64,000 nucleotides of DNA from Chlorops oryzae (GCA_020466095.1 CM035806.1:95827315-95891314), one strand, 5' to 3'. Shown: positions 11,086 to 22,084, counted from the first letter of the stretch. Made by a program: numbers and translations. Notes: generated by a model not told the origin, from the letters alone.

Positions 11086-11193
11086 TTTTTTCACAATAAC
11101 AAAAGTTGCTTCACAAAAGACGCTCTATCTCACAAACTAATTGACTTACAGACGTCAAATTTTGACACGAATCATTTGAAGGTTGCCACTATA

Positions 11194-11918
11194 CAGGGTG
11201 TTCCATACTCAATGGAACAAAAAAAAGGGGGTGATAGGGGGGGTCCAGACGGACCAAAAATCGTATGGCAGGGTGGGTCGCAAATGCACCCCTGAGGAGT
11301 TACATGCAAAAAACAATATTTTGGTTTTTTTACTGGTGCTCCTTACTTACAGGCCGTAAATTCAAAATCGCATATGATATGAAAAGCTTGGTGGTTTTCC
11401 GTTAACACTGCATACTACGATTTTAAATAATTCAACTCCGTTTTCTCTGGTACTACCATCTAAGCCTAAAATAGTGTCATTTTGGCTTTTAAAGTGATTT
11501 AATTCAAAAGAAATACGATCGGGCCTCTTTTTTTTACTCTTTTCGAAAACTTTGAGTTTTTCTCTTCAATTTGATACCATGGTTGCTAAAAAAAAGTTTC
11601 ACAATCAATGCAAAACTAAGGTTTGAAAATAATTATTTTGTATTTTTGACTCCCAGAAATGTTATTTTAATCAAATTTATTGAGCACACTTTTAGGCAGC
11701 ATGAGAAAAAGAAAAATCTAGGAAATTTAAAAATTTCTGAATAGTGTTTTAGTTTTACATATCCGCCTAAAAGTATGCTCACCAATTTAGTCGAATTCTT
11801 TCCGCTCCTCTAGCTCCTTACGAGTGCAAAATGGACCCCCCTTTCCATACAATTTTTTGCTTGTATGGGTTCCCCCTATCACCTCCTTTTTTTGATCCAT
11901 TGAGTATGGAACACCCTG
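11194..11918. mobile_element. Tc1/mariner-type MITE inside mariner copy 2
   Basis: 725 bp bounded by TA (11192-11193, 11919-11920). Imperfect inverted repeats of about 75 bp begin CAGGGTGTTCCATACTCAAT at both ends. Copy 1 of the mariner gives the empty site (CCACTATATAAAAAT). No open frame. Non-autonomous, TA-targeting, probably Tc1/mariner superfamily. Confidence 0.85.
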
Positions 11919-12241
11919 TATAAAAATAATATACATTTAATACTAGCGACGCCATCTATGTGTCAGACCGGGGACTTATCAGCCAACCTGTTATTACAAA
12001 GGTGCTTTCTACAAATATGTTTTCAAGTAGCTTTCCAAATTCTTTCCAAGCATTTGTGTTCTGTAAAATTTTCAAGCATTTCGCAAATGTGTCTGAAAAT
12101 ATCAAGTAGTTCAAAAGTCCAACTAAAATAGAATAAGCGAAAATGGTTTGATATATTTAAGTAAGGTAAATGTTTGCTGGGTAACTCTTCAAAAAGAAAA
12201 TTTTTCTTCTGAAATCAGCTGTTTCCATTAGAAATGCACAG

Positions 12242-14213
12242 TAGACCGTACCTCAAAAAAAAAGTGCGCCGTATACCAGCGAATATGAAGCATTTTTGCA
12301 AGACAATAACAAAAAGAAAAAAAAAATTTTTTTCGATCGAACCTAGAGGTCGCGCATTGGTATATTTCTTCATATCTCTGGTGTTTACAGTCGGATTTTA
12401 AAGTTTGATACATCAATGTTTTTGTCGCAAAGATACCAATATGGCCTCTTTAGAAGTCATTGACCGCAGGCGTACCGTTCTAGTACTTACCCCCAAGATC
12501 TCAGTGCCTACCACCCTTATGTACCACTCTAATATCAAAAAAATAAAACTCTTAAAATATCATCAAACTTCTCCTCAGAAAGTATATCGATATTTCCAAC
12601 ATAACTATTTTTATCTAAATTTTGAAATTTTTTTAAAGTTATTTTGTTCACTGTTTGGTCCCTATCTATCTATGAGTTTATGTTTGGTGTTCCAAATTAA
12701 CATCAAAATGTACTTTGAGATATGCCAAGTAATTTTTCCGAAAACACTGTTGCTGTAAAATGACGCATTAGGGAACTATAACCGTTTAATATTCCAAAAA
12801 AAGCTATTCTCCCTGAAAGTATGCTATTAAATATGTTATTTAAATGTATAAATATATCGCTCATATACTTCAATAACGTCATATTTCAAAAAATATTGAA
12901 ATCATCCGTCTATGCTCGGATCTCCTTCGAAACGGTTGGACCAGTCACATCGAAATTTGCCACACAGGTATATCGAGCCCCGAGTATGATCCTAAGTTAA
13001 AATGGGAGACATCCGCCCACTGCCACGTCTACAAACGGAGACTTTTCATAACATCTGAAGTAAAAAGCGTAAGAAGCCAATAATGTCGGAGCGCTGGGTA
13101 TATCAAAGTCGGGCTTGACCGACTTAAGCTTTCTTACTTGCTTAATTATATCAATAGAAGAATACTGTCGATTTCAATCCACCAAATTTTGGCGCGATTC
13201 AAGTTGGCTATATTTCTGACGGCTCTCAAGTTTTGATAAAATGTGGCCCATGCGTTGTTCATCGGTGACCGCCAAAGCAGATTCATGTACTATATGAACA
13301 AAACGCTCGGTGTTTTGCGAATGACATAGATAAGCTGAGAAAATATATAGGTTTACTAAGGAAAATAATCAATTACGCCATTTTCATTGTGAGAACCTGG
13401 TAATTTGATTATTTTGTTTAAATATTGGAATTCTTCTAGTTGGTCTTGCCAAAGAGGCAAATTTAATTCCGTGTTCAAAATGCTAACTTGAGTTTATGGT
13501 TGCTCAGATTTTCGTGAAACAAGCCTTTTGCACTAAAAAAGTTTTTTACTTGAAAAATATATTACCTATTTATTTTATATTTTTAAATAATTAAACATTT
13601 AAATAAAAAATTTAATAACATACTTTCAGGGAGAATTGCTTTTTTTGGATTATTAAACGGTTATAGTTCCCTAATGCGTCATTTTACAACAACAGTGTTT
13701 TCGGAAAAATTACTTGGCATATCTCAAAGTACATTTTGATGTTAATTTGGAACACCAAACTTAAACTTATAGCTAAATAGGGACCAAACAGTGAACAAAA
13801 TAACTTAAAAAAATTTTCAAAATTTAGTTAAAAATAGTTATGTTGGAAATATCGATATACTTTCTGAGGAGAAGTTTGATGATATTTTAAGGGTTTTATT
13901 TTTTTGATATTAGAGTGGTACATAAGGGTGGTAGGCACTGAGATCTTGGGGGTAAGTACTAGAACGGTACGCCTGCGGTCAATGACTTCTAAAAAGGTCA
14001 TATTGGTATCTTTGCGACAAAAACATTGATGTATCAAACTTTAAAATCCGACTGTAAACACCAGAGATATGAAGAAATATACCAATGCGCGACGTCTAGG
14101 TTCGATCGAAAAAAAATTTTTTTTTCTTTTTGTTATTGTCTTGCAAAAATGCGTCATATTCGCTGGTATACGGCGCACTTTTTTTTTTTCTCCATATAAG
14201 CTGGTACGGTCTA
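12242..14213. mobile_element. Long-inverted-repeat (foldback-like) element with 8-bp target duplication
   Basis: Arms of about 620 bp (12242-12860 and 13595-14213) are inverted copies, ending in TAGACCGTACC. The flanks ATGCACAG (12234-12241 and 14214-14221) are a perfect 8-bp duplication, as for hAT or P-type transposons. The centre (12860-13595) is non-coding and includes a DINE-like fragment. Short open frames in the arms (12405-12758, 13828-14037) are mirror images of one another and not genes. Confidence 0.85.
12898..13141 (-). repeat. DINE-1/mini-me-like fragment
   Basis: Shares blocks with the element at 21665-23086: CGGATCTCCTxCGAAACGG, GAGTATGATCCTAAGT, GGGAGACATCCGCCCACTGC and CTTTCTTACTTG at its end. 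Only a few hundred bases remain and the hairpin end is absent. Confidence 0.7.
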
Positions 14214-14316
14214 ATGCACAGTTTTAAGTACGAGCTGCCATTTAGGATGGTGACAATGAAAATCGGTGATTAAACGACCATTCGTATTTAAATACGCTTG
14301 GTGAAATTGGCTCTTA

Positions 14317-14903
14317 GTTTCTTGATTTAAGTTTTTGAATTTAAGGGTTTAATTTTAGATTTTTTATTTTGGGTTTTCAATTTTAGTTTCTTGATTTAAG
14401 GTTCTGAATTTTTGGGTTTACTTTAAGTTTTCAATTTTAGCTTTTCAGTTTTAGTTTCTGAATTTTAGTTTGTAGATTTAGTTTTTGATTTGAGTTTCTG
14501 AATTTTGGTAGTTTCATTTAAGATTTTTAATTTTAGTTGCTGAATTTTAGGTTCTTAATTTAAGTCTCTAAAATCTTGTTTCTGGATTTTAGTTTCTGTA
14601 TTGAAGGTGTTTAATTCTAGATTTTTAATTTTGATTTTTTAATTTTAGGTTTTAAATTTTTGTTTCTTAGTTTTAGAATTTTAATGTAAGTTTTTCAATT
14701 TTAGTTTTTTAATTTTGGGTTTTCAATTTTGGGTTTTTAATTTTAGATTTACAATTTTAATTTCTGAATTTTAGTTTTTAATTTTAGTTTCTGATATTTG
14801 GTTTTTCAAGTTAAGGTTTTTGAATTCAGTTTCTCAATTTTAGTTTCTTAATTATTGGATTTTTAATTTTAGTTTCCTTTTTAGTTTCTGAATTTTAGTT
14901 ATT
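14317..14903. repeat. Degenerate TTTTAG tract, right part
   Basis: Continuation of the tract at 8340-9748, with the same AATTTTAGTTTCTGAATTTTAG words. It runs directly into the N gap, so its true right end is unknown. Confidence 0.85.
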
Positions 14904-15003
14904 NNNNNNNNNNNNNNNNNNNNNNNNNNNNNNNNNNNNNNNNNNNNNNNNNNNNNNNNNNNNNNNNNNNNNNNNNNNNNNNNNNNNNNNNNNNNNNNNN
15001 NNN
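14904..15003. other. Assembly gap (100 N)
   Basis: One hundred unknown bases, probably a scaffold join of nominal length. Sequence on the two sides belongs to different repeats, so adjacency across the gap is not proven. Confidence 0.98.
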
Positions 15004-15510
15004 TTTGGTTCTGACGGTCGATCAGAGGCGATACAGAAGGGTTGTGAGTAGAGACGGCTCACAACAGAGACAATTTTCGAAAACCGCCCTTCTGCCACGC
15101 TCACTTTTCCAATTTTTGGAAATAATATTACTGGTCTTTAAATATGTTCAAATATCAAATTTCATCAAAATATCTCGAAAAACCTCGAATTTAGAGCAGT
15201 TTTTGTGATATTCGTAACAGATCCTAGTACTGGAGGTACCCCGAACAGTCGATCGGGTCCATTCTCGAACTTGTTCTTCCTATGTCCCCGTGAGCACGCA
15301 TACCAAGTTTTGTCGAGATAGCTTAACTCTTTCGATAAGATAACTGTATACAGACAGACGGACGGACATGTCTAAATCGAATCTCCTGGTAACGATTATC
15401 ATTTCTATATATATTTTGTATGATCCATCTCGACTGGTTCTGGGTGTTACACACAACCACACAAACGCAGTATACCCTCGACACAGAGTGGGTCGTGTAT
15501 AATGAAAGTC
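15004..15510. repeat. DINE/mini-me-like element fragment
   Basis: Contains a short (GACG/GACA) microsatellite (CAGACAGACGGACGGACATG near 15352) and a TATACCC...GGGTCGTGTATA hairpin near 15471-15501, the layout seen in DINE-1/mini-me-type elements. A second family from that at 21665. Left end lost in the gap. Confidence 0.55.
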
Positions 15511-16040
15511 AATGCATTGAAACTGGTAACCGAATCCAAAATTTTACATCAAAGCTTGGAGTGAAATAGAGAGAGCACCATTACAATAGTAAAAGGTTTG
15601 AGAAAAAAATAAAGTTTGACTTTATGGTGAACTAATTTTGATAAACTCAAGTTCGAATATCGGGCGACCCGAGTTAAGTTTCAACGAGAGTCAACATTAG
15701 AGCTTATGACTGCAACCAGTACCAGTTAATGGAAAGCAGGTAAAGGAAATGCATCGATGTCGGTATCTTTGCTGAGTTCCAATCAATAATTGCCGAAGAA
15801 ATTGAAAGTCGTTAATCGATCTGAAGATCGAAAGCTTATAAGTTAGTCTTGCGACAGAGAAAGCTTTAGCCTTATAGGCTTTTCAGACAAATTGCTAAAA
15901 CACCTAATTTAGCTAAATCCATTAAAGCTAAATCACAACTGTTCACACGAAGTCGAAGTTATTTAAGTTGACAGCTATCACCTGACAAATAAAAGAAGAT
16001 GAACACTGTTTGTTTGATTTTCAAAATATGAGCGCCAATA
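15511..16040. other. No gene seen
   Basis: About 530 bp of unique-looking sequence before the LOA-like element; no coding or repeat signature that I can support. Confidence 0.3.
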
Positions 16041-16099
16041 TGGACTAGAATTGCTAGAATTGCTGAAGCTCAGCAACTCGGACCTCCCGGTACACGATT

Positions 16100-16515
16100 G
16101 AAAGGTCCCCAAAGTAAGCGACGCGAAGAGTAACCTGCGAGAGGCCCTAGTGATTCTAAATGAGGAATCACTTGCACCTCTCGCTGTCAGGAACGGTCGC
16201 ATCTTCTACGGTTTCGAGGAGGTGCGGCTACGCGTCTATAAAGGTGATAAGGTACAGCCATAAAGTGCGGCTACTCCAGGCGTCTCATCGGAGACAGCCA
16301 CCGGACCGTCCATGGCTCACGACGCCTCCCAATCGTCAAACGACGAAGTGACTTATGAAGACCCCAGGAGATCAATCTCGGTGTCTGAGTACGTTGGGGA
16401 GTATTTCTTCGCGCTTGGCTTGACTGATGCTCAATCCGTGCAGAAGAAAGAGTGCGAGGATGACACCGACAATGCCGACGTCACCATAATCGCAGCTGGT
16501 GATGATAATGGTTAA
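16100..16515 (+). pseudogene. LOA-like ORF1, C-terminal remnant
   Basis: Remnant of the ORF1 protein. Frames from about 16100 (EALVILNEESLAPLAVRNG, GFEEVRLRVYKGDKVQP, then TAA) and 16312-16515 (SVSEYVGEYFFALGLTDAQS, ending AGDDNG) are both in sense orientation. The upstream N-terminus and any zinc knuckles are not found. The stop at 16513-16515 overlaps the ORF2 start ATG at 16508. Confidence 0.55.
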
Positions 16516-17166
16516 GGTTCTGCAAATCAACCTCCACCACTCTAAGCTGCATCTGCAGGGCTCGTCCACCACCTGTACGAAGGAGGGGAGGAGCTAGTTC
16601 TGGTTCAAGAACCTTGGATTTGTAAAGACCAGGTTTTTGGAATAAATTCAAAAGGATACAGCACCATATACGCCAAAGGAGCAGGAAAGGTTAGGGCCTG
16701 CATTATGATAAAAGATTGCGTAAAGCACTTTTTCATACAACACCTTAGTGATGGTGACAACGCCCTAATTGCTGTGGAGATTCAACACCAGAGTTTCTGG
16801 ATTGTCTCCAACTATTTGGCCTATGATGACGGTGCTACACCGCCAGGTGAGCCTCTGAGGCTTATAATCGCTGAAGCGAATAAGCGAGGCAATCCCGTAC
16901 TCATTGGTGCTGATGCAAATGCACACCACACAATTTGGGGCAGCACCGACACTAACGTTAGAGGTGAGTCCATCTTCGACTTCATTTTGTGCAACAATCT
17001 GGCTATAGCTAATGTTGGCACCGAACCAACCTTCATTACAGTTAACCGTAGAGAATTTCTCAACATTACCTTGGTTAGCGAGCAAGCAGCGGGACTGGTC
17101 ACAGATTGGCGAGTGTCTGAGGAATGCTCTCTTTCTGACCACAATTACATTATATTTGAAATATAA
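16508..17166 (+). pseudogene. LOA-like ORF2: APE endonuclease domain
   Basis: Endonuclease that would nick target DNA. ATG at 16508 begins MVKVLQINLHHSK; frame slips before the LVQEPW motif (catalytic Glu, about 16596). From 16705 the frame is open: GADANAHH (Asp/Asn), WGSTDTNVRGES and SLSDHNYIIFEI (Asp-His) are all present. Several small shifts between 16560 and 16700 and a stop at 17164 make it non-functional. Confidence 0.8.
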
Positions 17167-17240
17167 CTCACTCCTCGGTGGAGCCAATTTCATTTTAACA
17201 GAAGAAAAACGGATTGGTGTAAGTACAGATCTTCAGTCAA

Positions 17241-18663
17241 ATGATAGGGTCTCCTCCCCAAATTGACGGCGTTGAGTGCTTGGAAGATGCCGTAACTACG
17301 TTAACCCATGCGTACAACCAGGCCAACCTGGCTGCATGCAGGCCCGTTAAACCCAGGGGTCAGCCCAAACCTCACTGGTGGAGCCAACACATTGCAGAGC
17401 TACGTAGGGAATGTAGAAAAAGCTTCAACCAAGCAAAAACAGTCACCAACTAAGCTTTATACAAAGAAAAGTTATGGCTTTTCAAGGCCGAGACCAGGAA
17501 GGCAAAACGCGCATCCTGGAGACAATTCTGCAACGAAGTTGAAAGCCTTGGCGAAACAGGCAGACTTCGTAAGATACTGTCCCGTAATGGTACCCCAATT
17601 GGGTCAATCCAAACGATCAGCGGCAAATGGACGGAGTCCTATGCGGAAACCATAGGCTCCTTCCTTTATGCACATTTCCCTGGAAGACGTTAGAGCGCAT
17701 CATCGACTGTCACATAGGGACTGCGACTCGGCGTCCGCCAGGCAGTGCTCAACATGCAAATACCAAAGGCGGATCTACGGAAACGGCTTTCAGCTCACTC
17801 TTGAGCTGCATAGAGAAGTATCTTCACTGCATAGAGTACACCTTGGCAGCGTTTGTAGATATACAAGGGGCCTTTAATAACATAGACCCAGCAGATGTTA
17901 TAAGAGCCCTTAACAGGATGCAGGTGGATAATAACCTGGTAAACTTTACGCACCACCTCCTTGTTCGCAGGTGCATAAACACCTCGATGGGTTATGAGCA
18001 GGTCAGGCGAGCTACATACCGAGATACTCCTCAAGGGGCGTTTTGTCCCCTCTTCTATGGAACCTTGTGGTGGAAAACCTCCTTGAAAAACTGACAGACT
18101 CAGGTTTCAAGGTGGTTGGCTACGCCGATGACCTAGACTTAGCTCTCTCGGGGATTGATCCAAATACCCTTTCGGGTAGAATGACGCATGCTCTTAGAAT
18201 ACTATCAGCATGGTGCAGGGAAAATGGACTCAATGTCCACCCACACAAGACGGAACTGATGCTGTTCACCAGAAGGTACAAGCTCAATAATTTCATTCCT
18301 CCGGTAATGGACAGGGTACCAATCAACCTCTTATCAAAGGTCAAGTACCTAGGGGTGATACTGGAACCTAAACTCTCTTGGAACGAAACCGTGCTTGAGA
18401 GATGCCGAAAGGCGCTAACTGCTCTCTACAGCTGCAAAAAAGCCGTTGGCAAAAGCTGGGGACTCAAACCTTGAGTCCTGATGTAGCTATATGTAGCTAT
18501 TGTAGAGCCATTCCTTCTGTACGGCTCCATAGTCTGGTGGCCAGCCATTTGCAGGCAGAAAACCCAGGCACAGATAAGCCGAGTTAGACGGAGCGCTGCT
18601 CTAATGATCACGGGAGCTATGCGCACCACTCCCACAAAAGCTCTATTTGCAATTCTTAACTGG
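17241..18663 (+). pseudogene. LOA-like ORF2: linker and reverse transcriptase
   Basis: RT domain with FVDIQGAFNNI (motif A, about 17855), TPQG (motif B) and GYADDLDLALSG (motif C, catalytic YADD, 18118-18129), then KTELMLFTRRY and VKYLGVILEPKLSW. Frame changes at about 17630, 18045 and 18474. The RT thumb runs to ALFAILNW at 18663, where the errantivirus inserts; coding resumes at 32309. Confidence 0.8.
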
Positions 18664-19650
18664 TGTTGTGTGTAATGTTGAGAAAGGACCTCTATAAAGC
18701 GCCAACGATTAACTAATGTTTTTTCCAATTAAAACACTGACTTTATTCCGTTACAATGAATGTTTATTTATTAAGTCTTTTTAATGTTTCTACTCTATCT
18801 TACTTTACTGCCCTAATTCCCTAGCTAACACTGAGATCCACACTTTGTCGTCCTGGCTCGTAAGTAGGTGCGCCAAAGTTGAGATATTCTTAATACTCGG
18901 AGTGCCAATCGATGATAAGTCCCTTTTGTCAATCGAACTTAGCTTTTATAGTCAGATATTGCTCCGTTCGCAATATCGATAGTTGCTAGCGTCATAGGTT
19001 TCTTCTTCAGCAGACCTCCCCGCAAGCGTCCCTCGGTCGCCGTTTATTCTGCATTTCGGCTTTTTCCGGCGATTGCATAAGTGCCGTTGTCTTCTATTTA
19101 TTCGTCGTGCTACATATTCACAATCAACTAAATATGCCCATCACTCCAAACCCATTCGACATATGTACGGTTTAATGCAAGCCAAGTGCACACACAAAAA
19201 CGTAAAGAACGAAATGTAATACGAACAAGGAAACGCATGCCGTAAACATCCCTTGTTGTGTGTGGTCCACATGCTGACTCGGCGGCTCGTGTTCTTTCGC
19301 CTTTCGTCTGCCTGCTTCCCCTTTCGATCGATGGCCTTGAACGATCGATTCTCGGTTGACATGGACGGTCTGTTTGTCATTATGTGCCCGTGTTGTTGTT
19401 GTTGCCGTCTCCGGTAACAGTGTCTCTTTCTTTGATATCGAACGCCGACCCTTGTTGCTTTGTTGAGGCGTTCGATTTCATGCTCGCTCGTGCTGTTGTT
19501 GTTCGAGGTGTTAGGTTTCGAGCTCAAACGGTGCCGTTGCATTTGTTTATGCTGCATTATTTATTGCACTGCTTGTGTCTTAGCGCTGATAGCGTGACGA
19601 TGATACTAGTGCTGGTAGCGTTACGCCGTGTGACTTTAGGACTCACAACA
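18664..19650 (-). repeat. 3' LTR of errantivirus 1
   Basis: 987 bp, the downstream LTR in element orientation. Matches 31329-32308 along its whole length with sparse substitutions and small indels. Contains GTTGTTGTTG runs. Open frames within it (for example 19141-19557 minus) recur in the other LTR with frame breaks and are not genes. Confidence 0.93.
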
Positions 19651-19666
19651 TCCCTCCCCTCTTCGG
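19651..19666 (-). promoter_or_regulatory. Polypurine tract of errantivirus 1
   Basis: Minus strand reads CCGAAGAGGGGAGGGA directly before the 3' LTR, the expected plus-strand primer for reverse transcription. The same AGGGA-TGTTG junction is found at 61211/61212 in another errantivirus remnant. Confidence 0.75.
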
Positions 19667-20766
19667 CAAGTCGTGAGCATCACGACTGGTTTTCTGTCTG
19701 AAGGATGCGGTTGTTGTAGCCAGGCATACTTCATGCTTAGTTTCGTCTCGATGATACAGATGAGGCGAGCTGAATACGGTTTTATTAATTCTGGCTCGTG
19801 TTGTTGATGTTGTTGCTAAAATGTTGCTAACTCGCTGTTGTAGTGGGCGTGTAGACTTTGTTCACCTATATGTTTTTGATGATGTTCTTAGCGGTGTTCG
19901 ATAGACCGATGCTGCTGCTATTTGGTCTTTTGTATTAGATGAAATTTTTTGTCGCTGTCGTGTTCGCTGTGATACTGCCGCTTCTTGATCCATATTTAAC
20001 GCTGAAGTGTAGTGGATATCTCAGTGAATTCTTGATTTTCTATGAACTAGTGTTTTAGTTTTCGGGATACAGTTCAAACAGTGTTACTGGCTAAATATTC
20101 TAGTTCTACGAAATGCTTACATAGTCAATACAGTTAACATATTATATTTTGTTTTGGGACTCTTACAGTTTCTAATACATCATATTCTTAAATTTGGTAG
20201 TGAATGAAAATACTTATATATATATATATTTTTATTTTTTTTTTCTTCTTTTATAATCCAAAGTACTTCATGAAATCCTTTTTTTTTTTTTTTTTTTATT
20301 ATTATTTTTTTTTTTTTAATTACTCGACATTGAAAAAAATGAACTTTGCTTATGCTATTTATATAAATCTTAATTAGAGTTTGCTGACTTTCTTTTCACT
20401 GCTTGTGCCACGTGCTACTACCCCTTCCCCCCTTTAAAGAAGGTTGATGTTTTATGCTGATTTGTCAAAATATTGCAGTGTAGAAGACACAAAAAAAATA
20501 TATAAATCCGTCAATGCATTATTGGAAATATTCTACGTGTGTTTTGCTTGCAATTGCTTTTCCAACCGACGCAGTTTACTTCGGTAATTAACCATGTGCA
20601 AGCAAATTCTATTTCGGATATTGACCATTTTCAAGCATGTGTTTTGCTTGCAAATGTTTTTTACCCGAAATATTTTGTGAAAAAAATTTTTTTTTTTCTC
20701 CAAATTTTCTTATTTATAGTCGCGTCCTCGTCGATTTCTTTTAAGTACGAAATTGACTTTGTTCGA
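19667..20766. other. Long non-coding 3' region of errantivirus 1, T-rich
   Basis: About 1.1 kb between the polypurine tract and the antisense ORF. Includes a long T-rich segment (20220-20320) and no credible sense ORF. Such long env-to-LTR spacing also occurs in the elements at 53592-55459 and 61212-62300. Confidence 0.5.
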
Positions 20767-20844
20767 GTAAGTATTTATTTTTCCATATTTTTGGTGAATA
20801 TTGGTTTATGTTTTTCTTTTTCCATACCTTTTATTTCGTTTCAG
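20767..20844 (+). other. Candidate intron in antisense transcript
   Basis: 78 bp with GTAAGT donor (20767-20772) and a pyrimidine-rich stretch ending TTTCAG (20844). Size and signals fit a typical fly intron. It lies antisense to the errantivirus and ends one base before the ATG of the ORF at 20846. Confidence 0.5.
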
Positions 20845-20845
20845 G

Positions 20846-21112
20846 ATGACGTTCAACACATTTTATACTGTGGATGACTACTATTTACGTGAGAAGCGAT
20901 ACGTGGTCCCGCCCCCACCCTTGAGGGGACTGGATTTGTTCCTGCATTTGCTGGACCCGTGTTGGAGGTTATATGTTCGTGACGTGGACGACAGATACGA
21001 CCTTTTAGGGATACCTCCTCGTCGTTCTCTTGCCCTTTTACCTCGTTGGTCGTCCCTGACTGACATCTCCCGCATACCGCATTTTTGGTTTTGCTTGGAA
21101 CCATGGGATTGA
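20846..21112 (+). CDS. Hypothetical 88-residue antisense ORF in errantivirus 3' region
   Basis: ATG at 20846 opens MTFNTFYTVDDYYLREKR; the ORF ends PHFWFCLEPWD at a TGA (21110-21112). Composition is protein-like, rich in aromatic and charged residues, with PPPPLRG and DLLGIPPRR motifs, no membrane segment and no family that I recognise. A candidate intron (20767-20844) lies immediately upstream and AATAAA follows at about 21159. It is antisense to env and the LTRs. It could be a captured host exon pair, an antisense accessory gene, or chance; codon-level evidence from other copies would decide. Confidence 0.35.
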   Translation: MTFNTFYTVDDYYLREKRYVVPPPPLRGLDLFLHLLDPCWRLYVRDVDDRYDLLGIPPRRSLALLPRWSSLTDISRIPHFWFCLEPWD

Positions 21113-21795
21113 AAAACAAAACAAAAAACTACTGTAAAAATAAAAAAAAATTAATAATAAAATATATTGGTAAATAATTTCATATGCCTTTAATTTATGT
21201 TGGCGTTAGGCTCTTTGCTCGCTGCTTTTTCTCTAAATTGTTTATTAAGTGTCCGAATACTTGTTCTTCTTTGTGGTTGCCTTTCTGAGAGTTCCAGGCT
21301 ATTTCTGATATTAACGCTTTTGTTTCGGAGACAGACACACAGGAATATCACTCCTATTATTGCTGCTATGACGAGCGTGGTGCTTATGCCATATGGTATA
21401 TTTCTGTGTAACGTTAATTCTTCAATGAGTTTTCGGTTTTTAACACTTTTTATTTGAATTTCTTCGAAGTTGATGGTGTCGTTGAATTTGATATTGTTCT
21501 TTTCGTCTTCTTGGTAGAAATATTTTTCGTTCATTATGATCTGAGTATTCCTAAAATTTTGGTCTTGAATGATTATGGTGCAATTGGAGAAGGAGATGAG
21601 TACGTTCTTGTTAAGTGTAATGTTGCGCTTGTCGCAATCGTGTGTGATCTGCGTTTGCCTCGCGTTTTTATACCCAGCGTAAGCGGGGTATATTAGTTTT
21701 GTGCAAATCTTGTAACAGGGAGAATTAAGCTCCGGAGATATAGAAAAATATATATAGAAATGATCAGGATCAAAAACTGAATCGATTTAGACATG

Positions 21796-21834
21796 TCCGT
21801 CTGTCCGTCTGACCGTCTGTCCGTCCGTCCGTGG
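21796..21834. repeat. GTCCGTCT-type microsatellite
   Basis: Short imperfect tetranucleotide run (GTCC/GTCT) inside the DINE-like element, at the position where mini-me elements are known to seed microsatellites. Confidence 0.8.
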
Positions 21835-22084
21835 TCGGATCTCCTCCGAAACGGCTGAACCAATGAAGTCGAAATTTGGCACACATGTATATCGGTGTCC
21901 GAGTATGATCCTAAGTAAAAATGGGAGACATCCGCCCACTGCCACGCCCACAAATGCATTTATTGTGTTTTCAATAAAATGCTTGTATCTTGCGAACCAC
22001 TCAACACATTCCATTGATATTTGGTGTACTGGTAAACTACGAAAAGGGACATATCCTGGAAAAAAATGGACGCCGCCCTCCGTG

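Larger units (their letters stand above)
9971..11991 (-). mobile_element. Himar1-like mariner, copy 2, with nested MITE
   Basis: Flanked by TA at 9969-9970 and 11992-11993. Both 27-bp inverted repeats begin ACAGGTTGGCTGATAAGTCC and are perfect. Sequence is nearly identical to copy 1 apart from a 725-bp element inserted in the region upstream of the transposase start. Removing that insert and its extra TA leaves about 1.29 kb, the full mariner length. Confidence 0.95.
9749..14313. mobile_element. PIF/Harbinger-like non-autonomous element with nested insertions
   Basis: Termini GAGCCAATTTCACCAA (9749) and its exact complement TTGGTGAAATTGGCTC (ending 14313) are inverted. Both ends are flanked by TTA (9746-9748, 14314-14316), the 3-bp TWA duplication typical of PIF/Harbinger. 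The element sits inside the TTTTAG tract. Its own sequence is only about 570 bp; the rest is a mariner (9971-11991) and a long-inverted-repeat element (12242-14213). No transposase of its own is present. Confidence 0.7.

Noticed and set aside
12405..14037. Two similar ORFs starting MIHQCFCRKDTNM
   Set aside because: They are mirror copies in the inverted arms of a non-coding element; one is shortened by a stop and neither has a known domain.
14895..15104. Frame across the N gap
   Set aside because: Half of the residues are undefined.
19141..19557. 138-codon frame in the LTR
   Set aside because: Lies wholly within the LTR; the counterpart frame in the other LTR is broken and composition is CAA/CAG-repeat driven.
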